Of a stretch of DNA of 64,000 nucleotides, positions 6,350-13,945 are shown one piece after another (positions within the stretch are counted from its first letter, which is position 1; each line of letters opens with the position of its first letter). Origin of the DNA: Streptomyces sp. ISL-10 (lineage in GTDB: Bacteria > Actinomycetota > Actinomycetes > Streptomycetales > Streptomycetaceae); assembly GCF_018614575.1 (NCBI RefSeq), contig NZ_JAGGOJ010000043.1, positions 17,233 through 81,232 of the forward strand, in the 5' to 3' direction. The position numbers were made by a program, and so were the translations under genes. Under the pieces are notes generated by a model that saw only the letters and a list, made by a program, of their open reading frames with translations, made no database searches and was not told where the DNA came from.

Positions 6350-7693
6350 ATGACCGAGGTGCTTCTGCTCGCCGTGGCGGTACTGCTCTCACTCACCTGT
6401 GGAGCCTTCGTCGCGGCCGAGTTCTCCCTCACGACGGTCGAGCGCAACGAGCTCCACCGGGCGGTGGCGCGCGGCGACCGGGGCGCGGCCGGTGCCCTCA
6501 AGGCCGTACGCAGCCTCACCTTCCAGCTCTCCGGCGCCCAGCTCGGCATCACCGTCACCAATCTGGTCGTCGGCATGCTCGCCGAGCCCTCCGTCGCCAC
6601 GCTCATCCGCGGCCCGGTCGAGGCGCTGGGCCTGTCACCCTCCGTCGCGGCGTCCGCGGCGCTGGTCATCGGCACCGCGCTGTCCACGGTCGTGCTGATG
6701 GTCGTCGGTGAGCTCGTCCCCAAGAACTGGGCGATCTCCTCCCCGCTGGCCGTCGCCAAGGTGGTGGCCACACCGCAGCGGATGTTCACCGCCGCCTTCC
6801 GGCCGCTGATCGCCCACCTGAACAACACCGCGAACCGCATCGTGACCCGCCTCGGCATGGAGCCGACGGAGGAGCTCGCGTCGGCGCGCAGCCCCAAGGA
6901 ACTCGTGGCCCTGGCCCGCCACTCCGCCAAGGTGGGCGCGCTGGAGGCCTACACCGCCGAGCTGTTCGTGCGCTCGCTGAACCTCGCGGAGCTGACCGCG
7001 GAGAACGTGATGACACCACGCGTCCAGGTCATCGCGCTCGACGCGTCCGCCACGGCCGAGGACGTCGCCAACGCCACCCGCGCGACCGGTCTGTCCCGCT
7101 TTCCCGTCTACCGGGGCAGCCTGGACACCGTCGTCGGTATCGCACACATCAAGGACGTCCTCACGGTGCCGGCCGAGCTCCGGGCCCGTCATCGGGTCTC
7201 GGACCTGCTGCGCGAGCCGGTGCTGGTGCCGGAGACGCTGACCGTGGACCGGCTGCTGGACCGGCTGACGGGCAAGTCCACGATGGCCGTCGTCATCGAC
7301 GAGTACGGCGGCACGGCCGGTGTGGTCACGATGGAGGACATCGTCGAGGAGGTCGTCGGCGAAGTGCGCGACGAGCACGACCCGCACGAGACGCCCGACC
7401 TGGCGCGGGCCGGTGAGGACGCGGACGGCCGCGCGCTGTGGTCCGCGGACGGCGCGGCCCGCACGGACCAGCTGGAGACCATCGGGCTGCGTGTCCCGGA
7501 CGGTCCCTACGAGACCCTGGCCGGTCTCGTCGCCACCGAACTGGGCCGTATCCCCGCCGAAGGCGACCGGATCGATCTGGCGGGCTGGCAGCTGGACATC
7601 GTCGACGCCTCCGGGCGCCGCGCCGCGCGTGTGCTGATGCACGCACCGCTCGACGGCCCCGACGGTGATGTGGCCGAGGAGGCAGGACGATGA
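6350..7693 (+). CDS. CNNM/CorC-type membrane transporter-like protein (DUF21-CBS-CorC)
   Basis: A 447-aa protein of the 'hemolysin C/CorC' or CNNM family, linked in bacteria to Mg2+/Co2+ transport. Order: DUF21 membrane domain (about residues 1-190, starting LLLAVAVLLSLTCGAFVAAEFSLT, containing LTFQLSGAQLGITVTNLVVG and GELVPKNWAI), two CBS motifs (about 205-335, MTPRVQV through STMAVVIDEYGGTAGVVTMEDIVEEVVG), and a C-terminal CorC_HlyC domain. Its stop overlaps the start of a second family member by 4 nt. Expression is probably controlled by the leader immediately upstream. Older annotations as hemolysin should not be taken literally. Confidence 0.9.
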   Translation: MTEVLLLAVAVLLSLTCGAFVAAEFSLTTVERNELHRAVARGDRGAAGALKAVRSLTFQLSGAQLGITVTNLVVGMLAEPSVATLIRGPVEALGLSPSVAASAALVIGTALSTVVLMVVGELVPKNWAISSPLAVAKVVATPQRMFTAAFRPLIAHLNNTANRIVTRLGMEPTEELASARSPKELVALARHSAKVGALEAYTAELFVRSLNLAELTAENVMTPRVQVIALDASATAEDVANATRATGLSRFPVYRGSLDTVVGIAHIKDVLTVPAELRARHRVSDLLREPVLVPETLTVDRLLDRLTGKSTMAVVIDEYGGTAGVVTMEDIVEEVVGEVRDEHDPHETPDLARAGEDADGRALWSADGAARTDQLETIGLRVPDGPYETLAGLVATELGRIPAEGDRIDLAGWQLDIVDASGRRAARVLMHAPLDGPDGDVAEEAGR

Positions 7694-8703
7694 TCGCGAT
7701 CCAGCTTTTCATCGGTCTGCTGTCCCTGGTGCTCAACGCCTTCTTCGTCGGAGCCGAGTTCGCGCTGATCTCGGTGCGGCGCAGCCAGATCGAGCCGGAG
7801 GCCCAGGCAGGCAACCGGCGGGCGCGCAGCGTGCTGTGGGGTCTGGAGCATGTGTCGGCGCTGATGGCGGCGGCCCAGCTGGGCATCACCCTGTGCACCC
7901 TGGTGCTCGGCATCGTCGCCGAGCCGGCCATCGCACATCTGCTGGAGCCGGTGTTCGACGCGGTCGGCGTGCCGCACGGCGCCGTCCACCCGGTCTCGTT
8001 CGTGATCGCGCTGGCGCTGGCCACCTATCTGCACATGCTGCTCGGCGAGATGGTGCCGAAGAACGTGGCGCTGGCCGAGCCGCTGCGCAGCGCGCTGCTG
8101 TTCGGCCCTCCGCTGGTCGCGCTGGCTCGGGCGCTGGGCCCGGTGATCATCATGATCAACGCCCTCGCGAACGGGTTGCTCAAGCTGCTCAGGGTCGAGA
8201 CGAAAGACGCGGTGTCCGCCACGTTCTCGGACGACGAGCTGGCGAGCCTCGTGCAGGACTCGGGCGAGGCGGGCCTGCTCGACGACCGCTCGGCGGGACG
8301 GCTGCGCGACGCGCTGGAACTCGGGCGGCGGCCGGTGCGTGATGTCGTGCTGCCGGTCGAGCAGGTCGTGTACGCGATGGACGGGACGACGCCGGAGCAG
8401 CTGGAGCAGCTGTCGGTGGAGTCGGGGTACTCACGGTTCCCGGTCGTGGACGCGGGCCGTCGCATCCTCGGCTACCTCCATGTGAAGGACGCGCTCGACG
8501 CGGCTCCGCGGGATGTGCCGTTCCCGCTCAACGCGATGCGCCCGATCGCCCGGGTGCGGGCGACGACCCCGCTGGACGACGTGCTCACCGCGATGCGGCG
8601 CAGCCGCACCCACCTGGCGGCCGTCCTCGACGAGCAGGGCAGGCCCGAGGGCCTGGTGACGATGGAGGACATCCTGCGCGAGCTGGTCGGCCGCCCGGGC
8701 TGA
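7690..8703 (+). CDS. Second CNNM-type protein (DUF21-CBS, no CorC domain)
   Basis: A 337-aa paralogue of the preceding gene, overlapping it by 4 nt (ATGA). DUF21 domain at about residues 1-185 (MIAIQLFIGLLSLVLNAFFVGAEFALISVRR; LGEMVPKNVAL), then a CBS pair ending VTMEDILRELVGRPG. It stops right after the CBS domain, without the C-terminal CorC_HlyC module found in the first copy. The two probably work as a heteromeric or paired ion-transport unit, as adjacent pairs of this family are common in Actinobacteria. Confidence 0.88.
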   Translation: MIAIQLFIGLLSLVLNAFFVGAEFALISVRRSQIEPEAQAGNRRARSVLWGLEHVSALMAAAQLGITLCTLVLGIVAEPAIAHLLEPVFDAVGVPHGAVHPVSFVIALALATYLHMLLGEMVPKNVALAEPLRSALLFGPPLVALARALGPVIIMINALANGLLKLLRVETKDAVSATFSDDELASLVQDSGEAGLLDDRSAGRLRDALELGRRPVRDVVLPVEQVVYAMDGTTPEQLEQLSVESGYSRFPVVDAGRRILGYLHVKDALDAAPRDVPFPLNAMRPIARVRATTPLDDVLTAMRRSRTHLAAVLDEQGRPEGLVTMEDILRELVGRPG

Positions 8704-9014
8704 CGCCGCGCCGCGGCAGGCGGCCCCGCCGCCGGGAGGCCGAAGCCTCCGTGCCGCGGGGCGCGCACGTCGCACGCGCGGGCCGGGGTCGACGGGCGCA
8801 GGCCCCGGGGGCGCGGGGCGCTCCAGTCGCAGGCGCGGGGACGGCAGGCGCGGGGACGGCGGGCGCGGGGACGGCGGGCGCGGGGACGGCGGGCGCGGCG
8901 ACCGGGGCCCGAGTCGCCCGGTCGCGGGGCGCTGGTGCGCGACGCCGTCCCAGGGGCCCGTGCGCCGCTGCGCGCGGAAAGGCCCCTCGCCGGCCGGCGA
9001 ACCTCCTTCAGGGG
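8704..9014. repeat. Spacer with 15-bp tandem repeats (8832-8906)
   Basis: This 311-bp spacer between convergent genes contains five head-to-tail copies of a 15-bp unit GGCGCGGGGACGGCG from 8832 to 8906; the first four are nearly identical and the fifth diverges. No gene is convincing here. The unit length would keep reading frame, but no start or ribosome site precedes it, so it is taken as a minisatellite that may also help transcription end. Confidence 0.75.
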
Positions 9015-10022
9015 TCAGAACGTCGTCGCGGCGAGCCAGGTCGTCAGCACCGCCCGGTCTCCCGTGACCTTGAAGCGAGGGTCGTCCGCGCCGCGGCGTC
9101 CGTACATCAGCAGGAGCAGGTCACCGCTCGGCCCCGCCACATGCACCGACGGTGCCGCCGCCGCCGACTTCGTCCAGGCGAAGCCCGCCTCGCCGAAGGT
9201 CACCGTCCACGAGGCTCCGGTATCCCTCGAGCTCAGGCCGATCGATCCGTCCGCGAGACGCGCCACCGGCTCGGCGAGCCAGGAGAAGTACGGCAGGTTC
9301 TCCAGGAACTCCTCGATCCCGTCCGCCGCCGTCCCCGGCGTGACACTCGGCTCGCGACCCAGCGACAGCTCGGCATCGGCGAGGTGGACGATCGCTTCGA
9401 ACAGCAGCCGGCGTGGGAAGTAGCCCACCCGCTGGTCCGCGCCGTTGGACCACATCGGCGTGTCCGGGTCGACCTTGCGCAGGGTGTCGAGCGCGGTCTC
9501 GGTGCTCCGGGCGAGCCAGTCCGGATAGTCGGCCGGATCGTCCGGCAGGTGGAGGGGGACCTCGCGCAACCGGACGCGCTCGGCGGCCCCGGTCCGTACC
9601 AGGTGCTCCATCCAGCGGTGCGTGGTCCCGTGGTGGCGCACGAGGTCGGCCAAGGTCCATCCGGGGCAGGTGGTCACCGGCGTGGCCGGATCCGCCTCCC
9701 GTACGGCAGCCAGGAAGCGCCGCTCGACGTGCTCGATCGCGTCGCAGTACAGCTCGTGCTGGTCGTCGTCGAGGCCGAAGCTGTCGGGTATGCGCAGCAG
9801 CTCGTCGTGCCAGGCCCCTTCGGGGTGGCGGCCGGCCGCGCGGCGGAAGAGCCGGGCGAGCTCGCGCCGGTCGGCGGGCGGCAGCCGGTCGAGCAGGAAT
9901 CCCGTGGTCTCCAGCCACTTCACCGCGGTGTCCGGGTCGAGTATGTCGTCCTCACAGGTGTCGATCGAGATCACCACATCGGCCAGCGCTTCGGCCAGCG
10001 CGTTGAGCAGTGCGTCGCTCAC
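9015..10022 (-). CDS. Maleylpyruvate isomerase/DinB-fold family protein with extra N-terminal helical domain
   Basis: A 335-aa protein. From about residue 90 it matches the mycothiol-dependent maleylpyruvate isomerase (MDMPI) superfamily: TTCPGWTLADLVRHHGTTHRWMEHLV near residue 120, FPRRLLFEAIVHLADAELSLGR in the middle, and an SCP2-like C-terminal domain with GPSGDLLLLMYGRR. The first 85 residues form a separate, mostly helical acidic segment (ALADVVISIDTCEDDILDPD) that I do not recognise as part of MDMPI and that may be a fused small protein. The GTG at 10022 follows GGGAGGGGAG on the minus strand. Substrate unknown; probably mycothiol-related. It is divergent from the SGNH hydrolase. Confidence 0.8.
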   Translation of the reverse strand: MSDALLNALAEALADVVISIDTCEDDILDPDTAVKWLETTGFLLDRLPPADRRELARLFRRAAGRHPEGAWHDELLRIPDSFGLDDDQHELYCDAIEHVERRFLAAVREADPATPVTTCPGWTLADLVRHHGTTHRWMEHLVRTGAAERVRLREVPLHLPDDPADYPDWLARSTETALDTLRKVDPDTPMWSNGADQRVGYFPRRLLFEAIVHLADAELSLGREPSVTPGTAADGIEEFLENLPYFSWLAEPVARLADGSIGLSSRDTGASWTVTFGEAGFAWTKSAAAAPSVHVAGPSGDLLLLMYGRRGADDPRFKVTGDRAVLTTWLAATTF

Positions 10023-10057
10023 GAATGCTCCCCTCCCGGTACGGAACCGAGGGACCT

Positions 10058-10069
10058 TACCGCGCGGTA
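10058..10069. promoter_or_regulatory. Perfect 12-bp palindrome in a divergent promoter
   Basis: TACCGCGCGGTA lies in the 60-bp gap between the divergent MDMPI-like and SGNH genes, 13 bp before the SGNH start. It could be an operator, and the overlapping TAGGAT (10067-10072) could be a -10 element for the SGNH gene. Confidence 0.4.
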
Positions 10070-10082
10070 GGATCGCTGCGCC

Positions 10083-10862
10083 ATGGAGATGAATGCCAGT
10101 TACACGAGTTTTGTCGCGGTAGGTGATTCGTTCACCGAGGGCATGTCCGATCTGCTGCCCGACGGCACCTACCGAGGCTGGGCCGATTTGCTCGCGGCGC
10201 GTCTGGCGGCCCGTACGCCGGGCTTCCGCTACGCGAACCTGGCCGTGCGCGGGAAGCTGATCGGGCAGATCGTCGACGAGCAGGTCGGCGCCGCGGCGGC
10301 GATGGGGGCCGATGTGGTCACCCTCGTCGGCGGGCTCAACGACACCCTGCGCCCCAAGTGCGACATGGTCAGGGTGCGCGATCTGCTGGAGGAGGCGGTG
10401 GAGCGTCTCGCGCCCTCCTGCAAGACGCTGGTCCTGATGCGCAGCCCGGGCCGCAGCGGCCCCGTGTTGAAACGGTTCAGCCCGCGCATGGAGGAGCTGT
10501 TCGCCCATGTCGACGCGCTGGCGGCCCGGCACGGTGCGCTGGTCGTCGACCTGTACGGCTCCTCGGTGCTGAGCGACCAGCGGATGTGGGACGTGGACCG
10601 GCTGCATCTGACGGCCGAGGGGCACGGGCGCGTCGCCGAGGCCGTGTGGCAGACGCTGGGCCTGGACGCCGAGGTCGACTGGCAGGCACTGCTGCCTCCG
10701 GCGGTGCGGACGAACTGGGCCGCACGCAGGGCGGCTGATCTGCGGTTCGCGCGCCGGCACCTGGGGCCGTGGATCGGACGACGGCTGACGGGGCGCTCGT
10801 CGGGCGACGGCCGTCCGGCGAAGCGGCCGGAGCTGCTGCCGTACGAGCCGCCCGCGTGGTGA
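10083..10862 (+). CDS. SGNH/GDSL hydrolase
   Basis: A 259-aa esterase/lipase-type hydrolase. Catalytic blocks are all present: block I GDSFTEG (Ser), block II VRGK (Gly), block III GGLNDTL (Asn), and block V DVDRLHL (Asp/His). No signal peptide is seen, so it is probably cytoplasmic. The C-terminal 40 residues are basic and Pro/Arg rich. The natural ester is unknown. Confidence 0.9.
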   Translation: MEMNASYTSFVAVGDSFTEGMSDLLPDGTYRGWADLLAARLAARTPGFRYANLAVRGKLIGQIVDEQVGAAAAMGADVVTLVGGLNDTLRPKCDMVRVRDLLEEAVERLAPSCKTLVLMRSPGRSGPVLKRFSPRMEELFAHVDALAARHGALVVDLYGSSVLSDQRMWDVDRLHLTAEGHGRVAEAVWQTLGLDAEVDWQALLPPAVRTNWAARRAADLRFARRHLGPWIGRRLTGRSSGDGRPAKRPELLPYEPPAW

Positions 10863-11050
10863 CGCCGGCTGCGTGCGCCAGGGGGTACGGCGCCGGTCGG
10901 CAGGCGACCGGCCAGTCCGCAGAGGTGCGGGGCCGGTTCGCAGACATCCGGGGCCGGTTCGCAGACATCCGAAGCGGGTCGGCAGGCGGCCTGGCCGTCT
11001 CGTAGCAAGGTACAAGCGGGGCCGTGGCGCTGGCCTGCAGAAACCGCCAG
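10863..11050. repeat. Spacer before purB with two 21-bp tandem repeats
   Basis: A 21-bp unit starting CGGGGCCGGTTCGC is repeated exactly at 10928-10948 and 10949-10969, followed by related GGGTCGGCAGGCGGCC sequence. Nothing here looks coding. Confidence 0.6.
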
Positions 11051-11056
11051 TAGAAT
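11051..11056 (+). promoter_or_regulatory. -10 element giving a probably leaderless purB transcript
   Basis: TAGAAT is 8 bp upstream of the purB GTG, which places the transcription start at or within a few bases of the start codon. No Shine-Dalgarno site precedes the GTG. The -35 region is weak. Confidence 0.45.
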
Positions 11057-11064
11057 CTGGACAC

Positions 11065-12507
11065 GTGACTGCTGTGTCTGCGAAGCCTCGCATCCCCAAT
11101 GTCCTGGCCGGCCGCTACGCCTCCACGGAGCTGGCCGTCCTCTGGTCCCCCGAGCAGAAGGTCAAGCTGGAGCGTCAGCTCTGGCTCGCGGTGCTGCGCG
11201 CTCAGAAGGACCTGGGGATCGACGTGCCGGACGCCGCGATCGCCGACTACGAGCGCGTGCTCGACCAGGTCGACCTGGCGTCCATCGCCGAGCGCGAGAA
11301 GGTCACGCGCCATGATGTGAAGGCCCGCATCGAGGAGTTCAACGCCCTCGCCGGGCACGAGCACGTCCACAAGGGCATGACCTCGCGCGACCTGACCGAG
11401 AACGTGGAGCAGCTGCAGATCCGGCTGTCCCTGGAGCTGATGCGCGACCGCACCGTGGCGGTGCTCGCGCGGCTCGGCCGGCTGTCCGGCGAGTACGCGG
11501 AGCTGGTCATGGCGGGCCGCTCGCACAACGTGGCCGCGCAGGCCACGACGCTCGGCAAGCGGTTCGCGACGGCCGCCGACGAGCTGTTGGTCGCCTACAG
11601 CCGCCTGGAGGATCTCCTCGGCCGCTACCCGCTGCGCGGCATCAAGGGCCCGGTCGGCACCGCACAGGACATGCTCGACCTGCTGGGCGGCGATGCCGCG
11701 AAGCTGGCCGAGCTGGAGCAGCGCATCGCGGCCCACCTCGGCTTCGCGCACGCCTTCACCTCGGTGGGGCAGGTCTACCCCCGCTCGCTGGACTACGACG
11801 TCACCTCGGCCCTCGTGCAGCTCGCGGCGGCGCCGTCCTCCGTGGCCAAGACCATCCGGCTGATGGCCGGCCACGAGCTGGTGACCGAGGGCTTCAAGCC
11901 GGGCCAGGTCGGCTCGTCCGCGATGCCGCACAAGATGAACACCCGCTCCTGCGAGCGCGTGAACGGACTCATGGTCATCCTGCGCGGCTACGCGTCGATG
12001 ACCGGCGAGCTCGCGGGCGACCAGTGGAACGAGGGCGACGTGTCCTGCTCCGTGGTCCGCCGGGTGGCACTGCCGGACGCGTTCTTCGCCTTCGACGGCC
12101 TGGTCGAGACGTTCCTGACGGTGCTCGACGAGTTCGGCGCGTTCCCCGCCGTCGTCGCCCGTGAGCTGGACCGCTACCTGCCGTTCCTCGCCACGACCAA
12201 GGTGCTGATGGGCGCGGTGCGCGCCGGTGTCGGCCGCGAGGTCGCGCACGAGGCCATCAAGGAGAACGCGGTGGCGTCCGCGCTCGCGATGCGCGAGCAG
12301 GGCGCTGAGCGCAACGAGCTCCTCGACAAGCTGGCCGCGGACGAGCGCATCCCGCTGGACCGGGCGCAGCTGGACGAACTGATGGCGGACAAGCTGTCGT
12401 TCACCGGTGCCGCCGGGAACCAGGTCGCCGCGGTCGTCTCCCGCATCGAGGAGATCGCCAAGCAGCACCCCGAGGCTGCCGGTTACGCCCCCGGAGCGAT
12501 CCTCTGA
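11065..12507 (+). CDS. purB: Adenylosuccinate lyase
   Basis: 480-aa fumarase-superfamily lyase that acts twice in purine synthesis, on SAICAR and on adenylosuccinate. The signature GSSAMPHKMN containing the flexible catalytic loop is at about residues 282-291, and the N-terminal IPNVLAGRYAS is typical of actinobacterial PurB. The GTG start gives V/M-TAVSAKPRIPNV. A further upstream frame extension would cross repeats and has no site. The mug-type gene follows immediately and may be co-transcribed. Confidence 0.97.
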   Translation: MTAVSAKPRIPNVLAGRYASTELAVLWSPEQKVKLERQLWLAVLRAQKDLGIDVPDAAIADYERVLDQVDLASIAEREKVTRHDVKARIEEFNALAGHEHVHKGMTSRDLTENVEQLQIRLSLELMRDRTVAVLARLGRLSGEYAELVMAGRSHNVAAQATTLGKRFATAADELLVAYSRLEDLLGRYPLRGIKGPVGTAQDMLDLLGGDAAKLAELEQRIAAHLGFAHAFTSVGQVYPRSLDYDVTSALVQLAAAPSSVAKTIRLMAGHELVTEGFKPGQVGSSAMPHKMNTRSCERVNGLMVILRGYASMTGELAGDQWNEGDVSCSVVRRVALPDAFFAFDGLVETFLTVLDEFGAFPAVVARELDRYLPFLATTKVLMGAVRAGVGREVAHEAIKENAVASALAMREQGAERNELLDKLAADERIPLDRAQLDELMADKLSFTGAAGNQVAAVVSRIEEIAKQHPEAAGYAPGAIL

Positions 12508-12551
12508 CACGGCTCGGACCCGCGGACCTGGAGGCCGCCCGCGACCGGCTC

Positions 12552-13064
12552 GTGCCGGATGTCGTCGCGGACGGCCTCCGCGTCCTGTTCTGCGGGATCA
12601 ACCCCGGTCTGATGACGGCCGCCACGGGCCATCACTTCGCGCGCCCGGGCAATCGGTTCTGGCCCGTGCTGCACCGGTCGGGGTTCACCCCCAGACTGCT
12701 GAAGCCGTCGGAGCAGCACGAACTGCCGGCGCTCGGGCTGGGGATCACGAACGTCGTCGCGCGGGCCACGGCACGCGCCGACGAGCTGAGCGCGCAGGAG
12801 TACCGCGAGGGCGGGCGGATCCTCACGGCGAAGGTGGAGCGGCTGCGGCCGCGCTGGCTCGCCGTGGTCGGTGTGACGGCGTACCGCACGGCTTTCGGCG
12901 AGCGCAGGGCCGTCATCGGGCCGCAGGAGCGGACGATCGGCGACACACGGATCTGGGTGCTGCCCAACCCGAGCGGTCTGAACGCCCATTGGACCGCGCA
13001 GACGATGGCAGCGGCGTACGCGGAGCTGCGCGCGGCCGCTCACGGGGTCGACGGTCCTTCCTGA
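12552..13064 (+). CDS. mug: G/U(T) mismatch-specific DNA glycosylase
   Basis: Removes uracil or thymine mispaired with guanine in DNA base-excision repair. Motif 1 is CGINPGLMTAATGHHFARPGNRFW (Mug/TDG type, with the catalytic Asn in GINPG) and motif 2 is PNPSGLNAHW. 170 aa from the GTG given. The frame continues upstream without a stop for 16 codons to CTG at 12504, which overlaps the purB stop. That extension (TRLGPADLEAARDRL) resembles the normal family N-terminus, so the true start may be the CTG. Either start is tightly linked to purB. Confidence 0.9.
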   Translation: MPDVVADGLRVLFCGINPGLMTAATGHHFARPGNRFWPVLHRSGFTPRLLKPSEQHELPALGLGITNVVARATARADELSAQEYREGGRILTAKVERLRPRWLAVVGVTAYRTAFGERRAVIGPQERTIGDTRIWVLPNPSGLNAHWTAQTMAAAYAELRAAAHGVDGPS

Positions 13065-13313
13065 TCGCCCAGGCGCCATTCGCCCCGGCAGCGTGCTGCG
13101 GCCCGGCGCCCTACGTGCCGGCCGTCCTCCGGTCAGCGACCTCCGACGACCGACGGACCTGCGGCCCGGCGTCCTCCGGCGTGGCACATCGCGACTGCCG
13201 CCCCTCGACTCCGCCGATATCCGGCCCGGCGCATCCGGCGCGGTGCCCTACGACCCGGCAGCGCCGTGGAACGGCGTCTTCCCAGGCTGCCCGGCCCGCC
13301 CCCGGCGCGGATC

Positions 13314-13748
13314 TCAGGGAGGGTCCGTCTCCGTGATCACCGCGAGCAGTTCCCAGCGGAGTTCGTCCGCGCATGCCACGCCGACGGCTATCCAGTGGCC
13401 GTCCACGTGCCACAAGTGCACGTCGTCGGTGAGGTGACTGAGCTCGTCCCACGGGTCGGCAATCGCCTCCCCCGCGACGCTTCTCATGGACACCGACCAC
13501 AGGCTGACCCGCTGCGGCGGCCCCCAGCGGGTGCTGAGCGCGTCCGCAAGCGCCTCGCACTCCGCACGGCACTGCTCGGCCGCGTCCTCCTCCCGTATCC
13601 CGCACGCGTGCGGGGACTCGACGGCCGGGGCGAGGCGGGCGAGGTGGTAGCCGGGGCCACTGTCGCCGAGCTCCGACCGGCCGCGCCGGGCCGGGAACGC
13701 CCGGCCCCGCAGCAGGTCGATCGCAGCAAGGTGCTGTGCAGTGGTCAT
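13314..13748 (-). CDS. Conserved hypothetical protein
   Basis: 144 aa from the ATG at 13748 (MTTAQHLAAIDLLRGRAF). It has tryptophan-rich motifs in the second half (WGPPQRVSLWSVSMRS, VHLWHVDGHWIAVGVA), suggesting a small alpha/beta domain. No catalytic motif is recognised and no membrane segment is visible. GC3 bias and codon use are like the neighbours, which supports it as coding. Function unknown. The 249 bp on its 3' side (13065-13313) holds degenerate CGGCCCGGCG-type repeats and nothing else that I can support. Confidence 0.65.
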   Translation of the reverse strand: MTTAQHLAAIDLLRGRAFPARRGRSELGDSGPGYHLARLAPAVESPHACGIREEDAAEQCRAECEALADALSTRWGPPQRVSLWSVSMRSVAGEAIADPWDELSHLTDDVHLWHVDGHWIAVGVACADELRWELLAVITETDPP

Positions 13749-13945
13749 GACGCCAGTAAAGCGGCCCCTACTGACAATTGGCATGCCGTCAGGCCCGTCT
13801 CGGCCATGCCGGGTGCGCTCTGCGCGGCCGTACGGCACGGGCCGATCCCGGCGGGGTGCCGACGGGGTCCCGGGCCGGGCGCGCGGCTCACGGTGGCAGC
13901 GAGTACGATCCGGCACACTACGCGCTCGAACTGGGAGGACACACA

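Noticed and set aside
6195..6392. A 65-aa minus-strand frame over the CNNM leader
   Set aside because: No ribosome site and no similarity; it overlaps the structured leader and the start of a real gene.
8832..8906. Repeat array considered as CRISPR
   Set aside because: Units are contiguous 15-mers without spacers and there are no cas genes.
9015..11099. Reading the MDMPI gene as a 694-aa protein extending across the SGNH gene
   Set aside because: The extension is antisense to a clear SGNH hydrolase; a GTG with a good ribosome site at 10022 gives a normal start.
13065..13313. Possible gene between mug and the 144-aa hypothetical gene
   Set aside because: Frames are Pro/Arg-rich, built from CGGCCCGGCG-type repeats, and lack starts with ribosome sites.
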